The notes below the pieces were generated by a model. That model did not search any database. It was not told the DNA's origin and worked only from the letters and a program-made list of their open reading frames with translations. From DLAJ01 sp964655525 (GTDB taxonomy: Bacteria; Bacillota; Clostridia; Lachnospirales; Lachnospiraceae), in contig CAZZNE010000013.1 in NCBI GenBank assembly GCA_964655525.1, positions 1-64,000 on the forward strand: a stretch of DNA of 64,000 nucleotides, read 5' to 3'. The first letter of the stretch is position 1; each line of letters starts with the position of its first letter. Below are positions 43,713 through 52,884 of the stretch, one piece after another. A program made the translations under genes and the position numbers.

Positions 43713-44735
43713 ATGAAGCTGATCACATTTACGGTACCATGCTATAATTCACAAGAATATATGAATAAGTGCATTGATTCGCTGCTGATCGGCGGCGAGG
43801 ATGTGGAAATTCTGATCGTCAATGACGGTTCCACGGATGATACGCAGAAGATTGGAGAAGAGTACGAAAAAAAATATCCGACGATCGTACGCCTGATCAA
43901 TAAGGAAAACGGTGGGCACGGATCGGCGGTGAATACCGGTATTGCGCAGGCGTCAGGCATTTACTTTAAGGTTGTGGATTCGGACGATTGGGTGAAAGAA
44001 AGCGCATATCGCATGATTCTGGATACGCTGCGTAGCCTGATCGGCGGTGAGAACGTACTGGATATGCTTGTCAGCAATTTTGTGTATGAAAAAGTCGGAG
44101 AAAAACGTCATAAGGTGATGGCGTATCGTCATGCGCTGCCGACGGATACGATGTTTACATGGAAAGATGTACACCATTTTAATAAAGGGCAGTATATTTT
44201 GATGCACTCGGTCATTTTCCGCACAAAGTTGTTAAGAGACTGCGGTTTAGAACTGCCGGAGCACACATTCTATGTGGATAATCTCTTTGTGTTCCAGCCG
44301 CTTCCGTGGGTAAAAAACATGTATTATCTCGATGTAAATTTCTATCGTTATTTTATCGGCAGGGAAGATCAGTCCGTGCATGAATCGGTCATGATGAGCA
44401 GGATTGACCAGCAGATTCGGGTCAATAAGATGATGATTGATTTTTTTGCAGAGAAAAATCCCAAGAGTCTCAATAAAAAACTGGCAAATTATATGTTTAA
44501 TTATCTGGCAATCATTACCACGGTCTCTTCCATCATGCTGATCAAGATGGATACGGAGGAGTCGCTTGCGCAGGAAAAAGAACTGTGGAAATATATGAAA
44601 GCGAAGGATCGCTATATTTACCGCAATCTTCGAAACGGCATTCTTGGCATTTCCATGAATCTGCCGGGAAAAATGGGACGGGCAATCTCCAAGACAGGTT
44701 ACAATGTGTGCAGGAAAATCTTTAAGTTCAACTAA
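43713..44735 (+). CDS. Family 2 glycosyltransferase
   Basis: A 340-residue cytoplasmic enzyme. ITFTVPCYNSQEYMNKCIDSLL, VEILIVNDGSTDDTQKI and YFKVVDSDDWVKESAY (the D-x-D as DSDD) are standard GT2 motifs. No membrane helices are obvious. The C-terminal half is typical of enzymes linking sugars to teichoic-acid-like or lipid carriers. The start follows GAGGAAAACAG. A TATAAT at 43635-43640 is a possible -10. Acceptor unknown. It stands 137 bases before an ABC exporter operon and may not be part of it. Confidence 0.88.
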   Translation: MKLITFTVPCYNSQEYMNKCIDSLLIGGEDVEILIVNDGSTDDTQKIGEEYEKKYPTIVRLINKENGGHGSAVNTGIAQASGIYFKVVDSDDWVKESAYRMILDTLRSLIGGENVLDMLVSNFVYEKVGEKRHKVMAYRHALPTDTMFTWKDVHHFNKGQYILMHSVIFRTKLLRDCGLELPEHTFYVDNLFVFQPLPWVKNMYYLDVNFYRYFIGREDQSVHESVMMSRIDQQIRVNKMMIDFFAEKNPKSLNKKLANYMFNYLAIITTVSSIMLIKMDTEESLAQEKELWKYMKAKDRYIYRNLRNGILGISMNLPGKMGRAISKTGYNVCRKIFKFN

Positions 44736-44872
44736 TAACGCCGACTTTTTGTTTATTTCAGGCGTCTAATGCATAGATATGCTATGAACGTTCGAAAACG
44801 GTGCGAGAGAGAACGGCAACTGTCAGCGCCTGCGAAACGGCATAGCGGAAAAGGAAAGCCAAGGGGATGGAT

Positions 44873-45667
44873 ATGGCAGAAGAAGCAGCAATCAAGGTGA
44901 AAGGACTCTATAAGCTTTACCGCGTCGGAGAAGAGACCGTGCGGGCGTTAAACGGCGTTGATTTTGAGATTAAAAAAGGAGAGTTCTGTTCCATTGTGGG
45001 AGCCTCCGGTTCCGGAAAATCGACCCTGCTTAACATGCTCGCAGGTTTGGAGAAGCCGACAAAGGGCGAGATCGTCATCGCGGGAGAGCATATCGAGAAA
45101 AAAAGAGAAAACCAGCTCGTCCGGTTCAGGCGGGAGCATATCGGATTTATTTTCCAGTCTTTTAATCTGATGAGCACAATGAACGCAATCGAGAATGTGG
45201 CGCTTCCGCTCAACTTTCAGGGGATGAGCCGCACGCTCAGGCGTAAAAAAGCGGAGAAAGCGCTCAGACTGGTCGGACTGCAAAAATATATGAAGCACAG
45301 ACCTACGCAGATGTCCGGCGGACAGCAGCAGCGTGTCGGTGTGGCGAGAGCACTTGTGATGCAGCCGGAAATCATCTTTGCAGATGAGCCGACGGGAAAT
45401 TTAGATTCCAAAACATCGCGTGAAGTGATGGAGCTGATGCAGAAGATTGTCAGAAAACGGCATCAGACGCTGGTTATGGTAACGCATGACAATTATCTGG
45501 CAGGCTTTGCCGATCGGATCATACATATTATGGATGGAAAAATCGTAAAAGTGGAGGAGAACCATAATCCGCAGGGGATTCTTGCAAACGGTGGGGAAGC
45601 ATCGAAAGAGGATGCGCCGATACAGAACGGGCTGAAGGATAACGAGTCAATTGGCACGAATGAATAG
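44873..45667 (+). CDS. ABC transporter ATPase, MacB/LolD type
   Basis: About 264 residues; ATG at 44867 is an alternative start, but AAGGGG at 44861-44866 would be too near. Walker A GASGSGKSTLLN, Q-loop FIFQSFNLMST, signature MSGGQQQRVGVARALV and Walker B IIFADEPTGNLD are all complete. The MacB-type family powers extrusion rather than import. The last 35 residues are a charged extension. The CARDB-like surface protein and the permease follow at 40 and 21 bases, so the three form one operon. Confidence 0.94.
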   Translation: MAEEAAIKVKGLYKLYRVGEETVRALNGVDFEIKKGEFCSIVGASGSGKSTLLNMLAGLEKPTKGEIVIAGEHIEKKRENQLVRFRREHIGFIFQSFNLMSTMNAIENVALPLNFQGMSRTLRRKKAEKALRLVGLQKYMKHRPTQMSGGQQQRVGVARALVMQPEIIFADEPTGNLDSKTSREVMELMQKIVRKRHQTLVMVTHDNYLAGFADRIIHIMDGKIVKVEENHNPQGILANGGEASKEDAPIQNGLKDNESIGTNE

Positions 45668-45707
45668 AGAGTGAACAGAAAGTCATTAAACGGAAAGAGG
45701 GAGAATC

Positions 45708-47696
45708 ATGAGGAGAAAAGTAAGAAACCTGATCATGCTGACAGGGACGATCACGGCGATGCTGCTTGCGGACTTGTCAGGAACCTATGGAATGGGAGGG
45801 AACGGCTTAGGCGTTGTGATGGCGACGGAAGATGGGGATGATAACGAGACCGACGGTAGTGGTAATGGTGAAACGGGAGAAACGTCCAACAATGGGAATA
45901 CTACAGGTGCCGGTAGTGAAACGGGAAAAATGCCCGGTGACGAGACTCCTGCGGATTCGAATGGGACTGATGACACGCCGACGCCCGCAGATGATGAGGA
46001 ATCTGACCCGATAGACGATAGTTTTGGTGGCCCCTCGACATACGCGGCAAACGACCAGCCAATCGTTTATGTACAGCCTTCGCCGATAGAAGAAGAGGAG
46101 GACGTGTTCGAATATACGATTTCCTATTCGAAGGCAAAGCTCGATAATTACTGTAACAATCTGAAAACGATTTACATTTTTACCGTGGAAAACGCGGCAA
46201 AGCTCAATACCATATGTAATAATGCCAAAAGCTTTTTGGATTCAAACCCTGACATGGATTCGGCGGAGCGCATGAGCTATGTCAGTCAGATCATGGGGCA
46301 GATGGAACAGTTTGCTTCAAAGTATGGTTTTGAGGAAATCCCGCGTGCTTCTACAAGCGAATATATCGGTCTTTACAGTAACTGGGAGATACCGACGGCG
46401 GTATACGGGAAGTCCTGTCAGATCGTGTTGCCGGTCATCAATTATTGTGAGGAATATTTGAACGAGGTCGTCGTGACTCCTCAGATTTCCGCGGATTCCA
46501 AGGCATGGCCGTTTGAGATTGAGCAGACCGATTACAGCCGCATTATTCTTTCACTTGCGGGAAATGACAATACGGAGACGCTTTATGACCACAGGCAGGA
46601 GGTCAGCTGGATATTCCAGACAAGGGATGACGTTGCAACCGGCTATTATGAAATGAAGTTTTCCGTGCGTTACGATCGGAACAATCAGATGGAGTCGACG
46701 GAGCTTGTTACCTATGTCTATGTGCAGGGCTCGCCGGAAGTGGATAATGACAATGAGGGAGGCAGAACCTCCACACCGCGTATTATCGTAACCGGTTTCG
46801 AGACGAATCCGGCACAGGTATTTGCGGGCGATACGTTCACGCTTACACTGCATGTGCAGAATACCTCAGTGGATACGACGGTTACTAATATCCTTTTTGA
46901 TCTGGAGGCGGCTTCCAGCACGGACGGACAGGGAAATTCCGTTGCCGGCGTTGCGCCGTTTTTACCGACATCGGGATCGAGCACGATTTTCCAAAATGCG
47001 ATCTCTCCGGGCGGAAGTCTGGATCTGGCGATCGAGATGACGGCACGGGCGGATCTCGCACAGAAACCGTACGTGCTGAACGTCAATATGGATTATGAGG
47101 ATGATAAGGCAAATCCGTATACGCAGACGGCAAATGTGTCCATCCCGATCTATCAGGAGTCGAAATATGACATCAGCTCCGTGGATTTATGGCCGGGCTC
47201 CTGCGGAACGGGAGAAGAGTGCAATGTCATGTTCAGTATTTATAATACCGGTAAGACGACGTTATATAACGTTCAGGTGAAATTTGACCAAAACTATGTG
47301 AGCGGCGGCGATGTGTTTGTCGGTAAGCTTGAATCAGGCGGAACGGGCAGCGTTGATACGATGGTAACGGCGATCGCCCCGAACGACGGAACCGTGACCG
47401 CTTACATATCCTATGAGGATGAGAGCGGCAATGTGACGACGGTAGAAAAAGAGATCGATCTTTTCATTTATGAAATGAGCTATGAAGATTTCGGAGCATG
47501 GGATCCGGGCATGGACATGGATACGATGGGCGATGCCGAACTCGATAAAAAGAGCAATACATGGATCTATATTGCGGCAGGAGTCGCAGCCGTAGTCGTT
47601 GTAATCATTGTGGTCGTGATTATTGTATTAAAGAAGAAAAAGAAAAAGAAAATGCTGAAGGAGCTTGAGGATTCGAGCACGGATGAGATACTCTAA
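45708..47696 (+). CDS. Large secreted membrane-anchored protein with CARDB-like domains
   Basis: A 662-residue protein with a signal peptide (about 1-30), an Asn/Gly/Thr/Asp-rich linker (about 40-110), a helical part (about 130-210), then repeated Ig-like beta domains of the CARDB/S-layer-like type: RIIVTGFETNPAQVFAGDTFTLTLHVQN, SSVDLWPGSCGTGEECNVMFSIYNTGK and SVDTMVTAIAPNDGTVTAYISYEDE. The C-terminus has one membrane helix and KKKKKKK. Position between the ATPase and the permease of a MacB-type exporter suggests it works as extracellular adaptor or substrate receptor in place of the Gram-negative MacA. This is inference from gene order. Confidence 0.75.
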   Translation: MRRKVRNLIMLTGTITAMLLADLSGTYGMGGNGLGVVMATEDGDDNETDGSGNGETGETSNNGNTTGAGSETGKMPGDETPADSNGTDDTPTPADDEESDPIDDSFGGPSTYAANDQPIVYVQPSPIEEEEDVFEYTISYSKAKLDNYCNNLKTIYIFTVENAAKLNTICNNAKSFLDSNPDMDSAERMSYVSQIMGQMEQFASKYGFEEIPRASTSEYIGLYSNWEIPTAVYGKSCQIVLPVINYCEEYLNEVVVTPQISADSKAWPFEIEQTDYSRIILSLAGNDNTETLYDHRQEVSWIFQTRDDVATGYYEMKFSVRYDRNNQMESTELVTYVYVQGSPEVDNDNEGGRTSTPRIIVTGFETNPAQVFAGDTFTLTLHVQNTSVDTTVTNILFDLEAASSTDGQGNSVAGVAPFLPTSGSSTIFQNAISPGGSLDLAIEMTARADLAQKPYVLNVNMDYEDDKANPYTQTANVSIPIYQESKYDISSVDLWPGSCGTGEECNVMFSIYNTGKTTLYNVQVKFDQNYVSGGDVFVGKLESGGTGSVDTMVTAIAPNDGTVTAYISYEDESGNVTTVEKEIDLFIYEMSYEDFGAWDPGMDMDTMGDAELDKKSNTWIYIAAGVAAVVVVIIVVVIIVLKKKKKKKMLKELEDSSTDEIL

Positions 47697-47717
47697 GCTT
47701 GAGGAAGGACGGATAGT

Positions 47718-49079
47718 ATGCGTTTTATGGATATGCTGCGCATGAGCGCCGGCAATTTATGGAAAAGAAAAATCCGGACAGTCCTGACAATCCTTGGCGT
47801 TGTGATCGGTACGGCATCCATTGTCGTCATGATTTCCATAGGACTTGGTCTCGATAAAGCGACTATGGAACAGATGGAATCCTACGGAAGCATGACGGCG
47901 ATCGATGTGTATTCCTATGGCGGTTATTATTACAGCTCATCAAGCTCCAACGATCCGACGGAAGATTATCTGAGTGATGCGACCGTGGAACTGTTTGAGG
48001 CGATTGACCATGTTGACTATGTGTCTCCGGTCTTGGAGATCAGTGCGATCGCGCAGCAGGGAAAGTACCGCGGCTGGCTCAGTATTCAGGGAATGACGTT
48101 AGAAGCTTTGGCGGCGCAGGGAATGGAACCGGAGCAGGGACGGCTGCCGTCGGCGGATGATACAGAACTGTCGTTCTTTTACGGAAATAATGTGATCAGC
48201 AATTTTTATATTGCCAAGAACTATACCTACTATTGGGAGGATCCGAGTCAATTTGAAGATCTTGATTTTATGAACGGGAATCTGTTTGTTACTTTTGACA
48301 CGGACGCTTTCTATAGTTCTCAATGGGATTCCTCGGTTTCAAAACCGAAAAAGTATATCGTACCGGCGGTCGGCATGGAACGTGCGGAGTCGGAGGAATA
48401 CCAGCGTTGGAATTATGCGGCATTTTGCGACATTGAGCAATTGATCGCGAAGCTGAAGCAGGTGTTCAAGAATAAAGCGATTCCGGGACAGCCGACAACG
48501 AGAGCGGGAAAGCCCTATAAGGAGTTTTACTATAATCATGTTGTTGTGAACGTGGACAGCACGGAGCATGTGACCGAGGTACAGGAACAGATTCAAAATT
48601 TGGGCTATCAGGCGAACAGTAATATGGAATGGGTAGAGTATGCGCAGAAGCAGTACGAGATGGTACAGGCGGTACTCGGCGGCATCGGTGCGGTTTCCTT
48701 GTTTGTGGCGGCGATCGGTATTGCCAATACGATGATGATGTCCATTTATGAGCGTACCAAGGAGATCGGTGTCATGAAAGTGCTTGGCTGTAATATGCAC
48801 AATATTCAGGGCATGTTCCTGCTTGAGGCGGCATTCATCGGTTTTATTGGCGGTATATTCGGCGTTGGCATAAGCTATGGCGCATCCGCAGTTTTGAATA
48901 AGCTTGCCATGAATTCAGAGAGCGGATTTTTGGGCATGCGGGGCGAAATGTCCTATATTCCGCCATGGCTGATCCTGCTTGGTATCGGTTTTGCAGTCGT
49001 GGTAGGTACGATCGCGGGATTTTTCCCGTCCCTTCGTGCAATGAGATTAAGCCCGCTTGCTGCGATCAGAAATGAGTAA
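47718..49079 (+). CDS. MacB-type ABC transporter permease
   Basis: A 453-residue membrane protein of FtsX/MacB type. N-terminal NLWKRKIRTVLTILGVVIGTASIVVMISIGLG is the first helix with the usual R-K-x-R-T-x-L-T-x-L-G start. A large outside domain of about 270 residues follows, with a Tyr/Ser-rich segment (SYGGYYYSSSSSNDP), and three more helices near the end; the MMMSIYERTKEIGVMKVLG motif and LRAMRLSPLAAIRNE end are typical. Part of the operon with the two genes before it. Confidence 0.93.
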   Translation: MRFMDMLRMSAGNLWKRKIRTVLTILGVVIGTASIVVMISIGLGLDKATMEQMESYGSMTAIDVYSYGGYYYSSSSSNDPTEDYLSDATVELFEAIDHVDYVSPVLEISAIAQQGKYRGWLSIQGMTLEALAAQGMEPEQGRLPSADDTELSFFYGNNVISNFYIAKNYTYYWEDPSQFEDLDFMNGNLFVTFDTDAFYSSQWDSSVSKPKKYIVPAVGMERAESEEYQRWNYAAFCDIEQLIAKLKQVFKNKAIPGQPTTRAGKPYKEFYYNHVVVNVDSTEHVTEVQEQIQNLGYQANSNMEWVEYAQKQYEMVQAVLGGIGAVSLFVAAIGIANTMMMSIYERTKEIGVMKVLGCNMHNIQGMFLLEAAFIGFIGGIFGVGISYGASAVLNKLAMNSESGFLGMRGEMSYIPPWLILLGIGFAVVVGTIAGFFPSLRAMRLSPLAAIRNE

Positions 49080-49110
49080 TACAAAATTAATAAAAATATC
49101 ATTGATTTTT

Positions 49111-49155
49111 ATCTCCTCCGGAATTAGAATAGTCTGATTCGGAGGAGATTTTTTA
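49111..49155 (+). terminator. Terminator after the exporter operon
   Basis: Stem ATCTCCTCCGGAAT / ATTCGGAGGAGAT (49111-49124 and 49137-49149; one extra base in the left arm), followed by six T. Confidence 0.87.
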
Positions 49156-49213
49156 TCGCGAGAATTTGTGCTGGTGCGCAAGCTTGGGGTGCGCTTAAAG
49201 CGGGGAGGATTTT

Positions 49214-49987
49214 ATGGAAATATGGATAACTGTGATCGTGACGTTTTTTGCCGGAATGGGGGCGGGGCTTGGCACGGGATTCGCCGGAATGAGTGCGGCT
49301 GCGGTAATCTCGCCCATGCTCATTACGTTTCTTGGTATGGAGCCGTATCTGGCAGTGGGAATTGCACTTGCGTCCGATGTACTTGCCAGTGCCGTGTCTG
49401 CTTATACCTATGGAAAGAATAAAAATTTGGATGTGAAGAACGGGCTTGTGATGATGGGAACCGTCCTGCTGTTTACAACGGTGGGAAGCTATATTTCCAG
49501 TCTTGTACCATCCGGAACGATGGGAAGCTTTTCTGTATGTATGACATTCCTGCTTGGGGTCAAATTTATTGTGAAGCCGGTCATGACAACAAAGGAGTCC
49601 ATGCAGGCGGTAGCTGCAAAAAAACGTCTGGTACAATCGATCGTGTGCGGTATGCTCATTGGTTTTATCTGTGGATTTGTCGGCGCGGGAGGCGGTATGA
49701 TGATGCTCCTGGTATTGACATCCGTGCTTGGCTATGAGCTAAAGACCGCGGTCGGAACAAGCGTATTTATTATGAGCTTTACGGCACTGACAGGAGCGGT
49801 ATCTCATTTCGCAATCGGAGGCGCGCCCGATGTGCTGACGCTTGTGCTCTGTGTACTCTTTACTTTGTTGTGGGCGCAGATTGCGGCGCGTTTTGCAAAT
49901 AAAGCGGCGCCGAAGACGTTAAATCGGGCGACGGGAATTGTGCTTGTCGTGCTGGGCGCTGCTATTTTCTCATTTTCACTTTTTTGA
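49214..49987 (+). CDS. TauE/SafE-family permease
   Basis: A 257-residue protein with about eight hydrophobic helices and a duplicated architecture. FFAGMGAGLGTGFAGMSAAAVISPML at the start and LIGFICGFVGAGGGMMMLLVL in the middle are the two related halves; the second shows the family G-x-x-x-G-h-G-G-G motif. TauE/SafE proteins export sulfite or sulfoacetate or import related anions; the substrate is unknown. The start follows GGGGAGG. It is preceded by the exporter terminator, so transcribed independently. Confidence 0.88.
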   Translation: MEIWITVIVTFFAGMGAGLGTGFAGMSAAAVISPMLITFLGMEPYLAVGIALASDVLASAVSAYTYGKNKNLDVKNGLVMMGTVLLFTTVGSYISSLVPSGTMGSFSVCMTFLLGVKFIVKPVMTTKESMQAVAAKKRLVQSIVCGMLIGFICGFVGAGGGMMMLLVLTSVLGYELKTAVGTSVFIMSFTALTGAVSHFAIGGAPDVLTLVLCVLFTLLWAQIAARFANKAAPKTLNRATGIVLVVLGAAIFSFSLF

Positions 49988-50142
49988 GATAAAATTGAAC
50001 GAAAAGCGAGCGAAAAAGCAAACAAAAAGAAGAAATTGTCTGAAAATAACTGAAAATTGAATCAAAAATCATTAATTGAATACGAAAATATAATAATTTG
50101 AAATGAATCAACAAAAAACTTAAAAAAATTTCAAAAAATGTA

Positions 50143-50171
50143 TTGACAAAAAGGAAAGCATGTATTATATT
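50143..50171 (+). promoter_or_regulatory. Strong promoter in the 50-kb gap
   Basis: Consensus TTGACA (50143-50148), 17 bases, TATATT (50166-50171). A-rich sequence upstream resembles an UP element. It has no credible gene directly downstream until 50602. Confidence 0.75.
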
Positions 50172-50177
50172 ATACTT

Positions 50178-50430
50178 ACAAGTTACACATTTACATAGAT
50201 ATCCTAATGAAAGGAAGGTATAGTCCACCAAAGCAGCATTATGATATTGAGAGAAATGAGTAGCACATCGTAGACAAGTACACTGAATGAGGTAACAGAA
50301 GCAACAAAGGTTACGGTACGACGGGTACAATGAGAATAGTGGAACGGATACGAAAAAAACAATGGAGGTACACCCAAGTGGAGTACGAAGAGTAGAGGGG
50401 AGTATAAACGAGGCGTTTATACTCCCTTCT
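50178..50430 (+). ncRNA. Candidate structured non-coding RNA of about 250 nt
   Basis: Between a strong promoter and a perfect terminator stem there is no convincing frame: the two short ones, 18 codons from 50207 and 53 codons from 50362, lack real ribosome sites or run through the terminator. The RNA has many possible helices: GTAAC/GTTAC at about 50291-50316 and GTACACC/GGAGTAC at about 50369-50385, and the terminal stem. I do not recognise a known family (not tmRNA, SRP RNA, RNase P RNA or 6S from their hallmark sequences). The start near 50178 is from the promoter; the end from the terminator. Confidence 0.45.
50398..50428 (+). terminator. 12-bp perfect stem, likely terminator of the candidate RNA
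   Basis: Arms GGGAGTATAAAC (50398-50409) and GTTTATACTCCC (50415-50426) around GAGGC. Only TTCT follows, so the T-run is weak; it could also be a stable 3' stem or an attenuator before the GH3 gene. Confidence 0.65.
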
Positions 50431-50601
50431 GTATGCACGAAAATGGTAACGGCAATCGAATGTGCAGGCATAAACAGATTGAAATTGGAAATATTTTATG
50501 TCGCTTTTTTCATAAATAGGTAGAAATATAGTACAAAATCATGTATAGTAAAAGAGTAAATACCACATTGAGATACAATATTTATGATGCGAGGTACAGA
50601 T

Positions 50602-52434
50602 ATGTTTAAGAAGAAAAATATGGACCTTTACGAGGACGAGCAATACGAAGAAGAATCGGAAGAAGAATTCGATGAAATAGAGCAAGAAGACGGCACGGAA
50701 GAAGCTTACGAGGATGAGGCGGAAGACGGCACGGAAGAAGCTTACGAGGATGAGGCGGAAGACGGCACGGAAGAAGCTTATGAGGATGAGGCGGAAGACG
50801 GCACAGAAGAAGCCTACGAGGATGAGGCGGAAGAAGTCTACGAGGATGAAGCGGAGGACGATACGGAAGAAGCCTGCGAGGATGAAACGGAAGATGACGC
50901 CGAGGCGTATGCCGATGATGCTGCCTCTGATGAGGACAGCTTAGAGGAATCTTATGTCGAAGAAGATACGGAAAACGGAGATTATTCAGAGGAGCGGTCT
51001 GCAAAGCGCGTGATCAGAAGAAAACGAAGGATACGCAATCAGATCATTGCGTATATTGTTCTGCTGCTGATCGTAGCGGGACTTGCCTGCGGTGCGTTGT
51101 TTGCAGGGAAACAACTGATCCGGTTTATTGATGCGAGACGGGCCGCCGAGCCTGTGGAGGAAGAGGTACCCCCGCCGGAGGTGATCGCGGTCAATTCCCC
51201 CACGACGACACCGGAACCGGAACCCGAACCGGTGATAGATCCCGTTGATGAGGTGGCAAGGTATTATATCGCGCAGATGACGACTGAGGAAAAGGTGGCG
51301 GGGTTGTTTTTTGTGACGCCCGAATCCATGATGGAGAACGTGACGCAGGCAGTGAGAGCGGGCGCTAAGACGCAGGAAGCGTTAGATCAATATGCGGTCG
51401 GAGGACTGATTTACTTTGGTTCGAACATCCAAAGTGCGGATCAGATCACGGAAATGCTTGCCGGAACGCAGGAAATGAGTAAGTACCCGCTGTTTTTCGG
51501 TGTGGATGAGGAAGGCGGAAGCGTTTCAAGAGTGGCGGATTCCCTGAGCGAGGTTAATAACGTCGGCAGTGCGCGGGAACTTGGCGCATCAGGAGATGGT
51601 GGATCGGTCTACATCGCTTATGCCGAGATCGGACAGTATCTGGCAAAATACGGATTTAATGTAAACTTTGCTCCGGTCGCCGATATTTATGACGGGCAAA
51701 ACGACATGTTCGCGGAGCGCTCGTTCGGAACGGAGGCGGATACGGTCGCCATACTTGTTTCACAGGCGGTCATGGGCTTACAGGAAAATGGGGTGAGCGC
51801 GTGTGTGAAGCATTTTCCGGGGCATGGGAGTACGGACGCCGATTCCCATAACGGGCGTGCGACGAATGAAATGACGGAAGCGGATCTGATTGCGACGGAG
51901 ATCATTCCGTTCCAAATGGCGTTACAAGCCAACCCAGATTTTGTTATGGTAAGCCATATCTCGGTTCCGGGTATCACATGGGATTATACTCCGGCGTCCA
52001 TGAGTTCGGACGTTGTCACGAGAATCCTGCGCATGCAGCTTGGCTATGAAGGCATCATTATCACAGATGCCATGGATATGGGAGCGATCACGACTTATTA
52101 TACGTCTGCGCAGGCGGCGGTGGACGCGATCAATGCGGGCTGTGACATGATCCTGAAGCCGGATAATTTCAAGGAGGCTTATCAGGGCGTGCTGGACGCA
52201 GTCAACAGCGGCGAGATTTCAATTGAGCGGATTGAGGAGTCTCTGATGCGCATCTATCGTGTGAAGTGTGCGGGCATGACGCTTGCTGATGTGCCGGGAG
52301 GCGTGCCGGTGGATGATGCAGGAGGCGCCGAGGATCCGGGAGCAGACGGCGGTGCGGAAGGCGGCGAAGCCGGCGCCGGTGAAGGAGAAGGTAACGGGGG
52401 AGACGATGGAAGTCTTCTGCCGGAGGGCGAATAA
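50602..52434 (+). CDS. Membrane-anchored GH3 glycosidase with acidic repeat N-terminus
   Basis: A 610-residue protein. The first 130 residues are cytoplasmic and extremely acidic with tandem repeats (see repeat entry); a basic patch (KRVIRRKRRIRNQ) and a helix at about 147-169 give an inside-out orientation with the rest outside. The enzyme domain resembles NagZ-type beta-N-acetylglucosaminidases: KHFPGHGSTDADSHNG (with the Asp-His dyad loop) and GIIITDAMDMGAITTYY (nucleophile Asp). FFGVDEEGGSVSRVAD is also typical. The tail is a Gly/Glu/Ala-rich stretch. Start chosen at ATG following GAGGTACAGAT. It probably acts on peptidoglycan fragments or sugars at the cell surface. Confidence 0.92.
   Translation: MFKKKNMDLYEDEQYEEESEEEFDEIEQEDGTEEAYEDEAEDGTEEAYEDEAEDGTEEAYEDEAEDGTEEAYEDEAEEVYEDEAEDDTEEACEDETEDDAEAYADDAASDEDSLEESYVEEDTENGDYSEERSAKRVIRRKRRIRNQIIAYIVLLLIVAGLACGALFAGKQLIRFIDARRAAEPVEEEVPPPEVIAVNSPTTTPEPEPEPVIDPVDEVARYYIAQMTTEEKVAGLFFVTPESMMENVTQAVRAGAKTQEALDQYAVGGLIYFGSNIQSADQITEMLAGTQEMSKYPLFFGVDEEGGSVSRVADSLSEVNNVGSARELGASGDGGSVYIAYAEIGQYLAKYGFNVNFAPVADIYDGQNDMFAERSFGTEADTVAILVSQAVMGLQENGVSACVKHFPGHGSTDADSHNGRATNEMTEADLIATEIIPFQMALQANPDFVMVSHISVPGITWDYTPASMSSDVVTRILRMQLGYEGIIITDAMDMGAITTYYTSAQAAVDAINAGCDMILKPDNFKEAYQGVLDAVNSGEISIERIEESLMRIYRVKCAGMTLADVPGGVPVDDAGGAEDPGADGGAEGGEAGAGEGEGNGGDDGSLLPEGE
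50686..50889 (+). repeat. 36-bp tandem repeats coding for acidic 12-residue units
   Basis: Four almost identical 36-bp units (residues 29-76) code for EDGTEEAYEDEA, followed by a partial unit of eight residues and one degenerate unit (EDDTEEACEDET). DNA copies differ at only a few third positions, which points to recent slippage expansion. Confidence 0.9.
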
Positions 52435-52440
52435 ATAAAG

Positions 52441-52471
52441 GGGAGACGCATAGAAAGCGACTCCCTTTTTT
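52441..52471 (+). terminator. Terminator after the GH3 gene
   Basis: Arms GGGAGACGC (52441-52449) and GCGACTCCC (52457-52465), one mismatch, followed by seven T. It lies six bases after the stop codon. Confidence 0.82.
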
Positions 52472-52485
52472 AATGTGGCACAAAC

Positions 52486-52515
52486 AAAAGACTCCCGCAT
52501 CAGCGAGAGTCTTTT
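52486..52515 (-). terminator. Terminator after tRNA-Gly
   Basis: Stem AAAAGACTCCCGC / GCGAGAGTCTTTT with an ATCA loop; 12 of 13 pairs match. Its A/T ends make it active on the minus strand downstream of the tRNA and probably also on the plus strand. Confidence 0.8.
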
Positions 52516-52520
52516 ATAAG

Positions 52521-52593
52521 AGCGCGAGACGGGACTCGAACCCGCGGCCTCGACCTTGGCAAGGTCGCGCTCCACCAACTGAGCCACTCGCGC
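52521..52593 (-). tRNA. tRNA-Gly(GCC)
   Basis: On the minus strand 73 bases fold as a tRNA: acceptor GCGCGAG (5') pairs with CTCGCGC (3'), D-arm GGCTCAGTTGGT, anticodon loop TTGCCAA with GCC, T-loop GGGTTCGAACCC. It reads GGC/GGU glycine codons. The 3' CCA is not encoded. It stands alone with its terminator. Confidence 0.95.
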
Positions 52594-52742
52594 ATACCGT
52601 AATTCATACGGACAACTAACAATATACATGATGCGGACGCACTTGTCAATTATTTTTTTCGCGTGATATGCTTTTTCGTGAAATATGATAACCTTTCCTC
52701 ACAATTTTTTCACAGGAACGACTTTTGATACAAGGAAAAATA

Positions 52743-52751
52743 TGCTATAAT
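52743..52751 (+). promoter_or_regulatory. Extended -10 promoter element for the HD-GYP gene
   Basis: TGCTATAAT: a perfect -10 TATAAT (52746-52751) with the TG extended element. No good -35 at 17 bases; TTGATA is 15 bases away. The start codon follows 134 bases downstream. Confidence 0.55.
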
Positions 52752-52884
52752 AAATTCAATATTGATCGCGTGGATGATCCGGAAAGATGATTCGCATAAG
52801 CGTCGGCGAGAGGGAAGCCCCGGGAGAACGGGTCGGGGATGCCGGGCGGATGCGGGAATGCCATGGAACGGAAGGAGGAGCGGT

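Noticed and set aside
44787..44796. GAACGTTC near 44.79 kb as a LexA box
   Set aside because: The half-sites have no four-base spacer and there is no promoter of suitable position.
50362..50523. A 53-codon frame across the candidate RNA terminator
   Set aside because: It runs through the perfect hairpin at 50398-50426, has no ribosome site and looks unlike a protein.
50686..50889. Regular 36-bp direct repeats that could suggest a CRISPR array
   Set aside because: The units are contiguous with no spacers and are in frame within a coding sequence; no cas genes are near.
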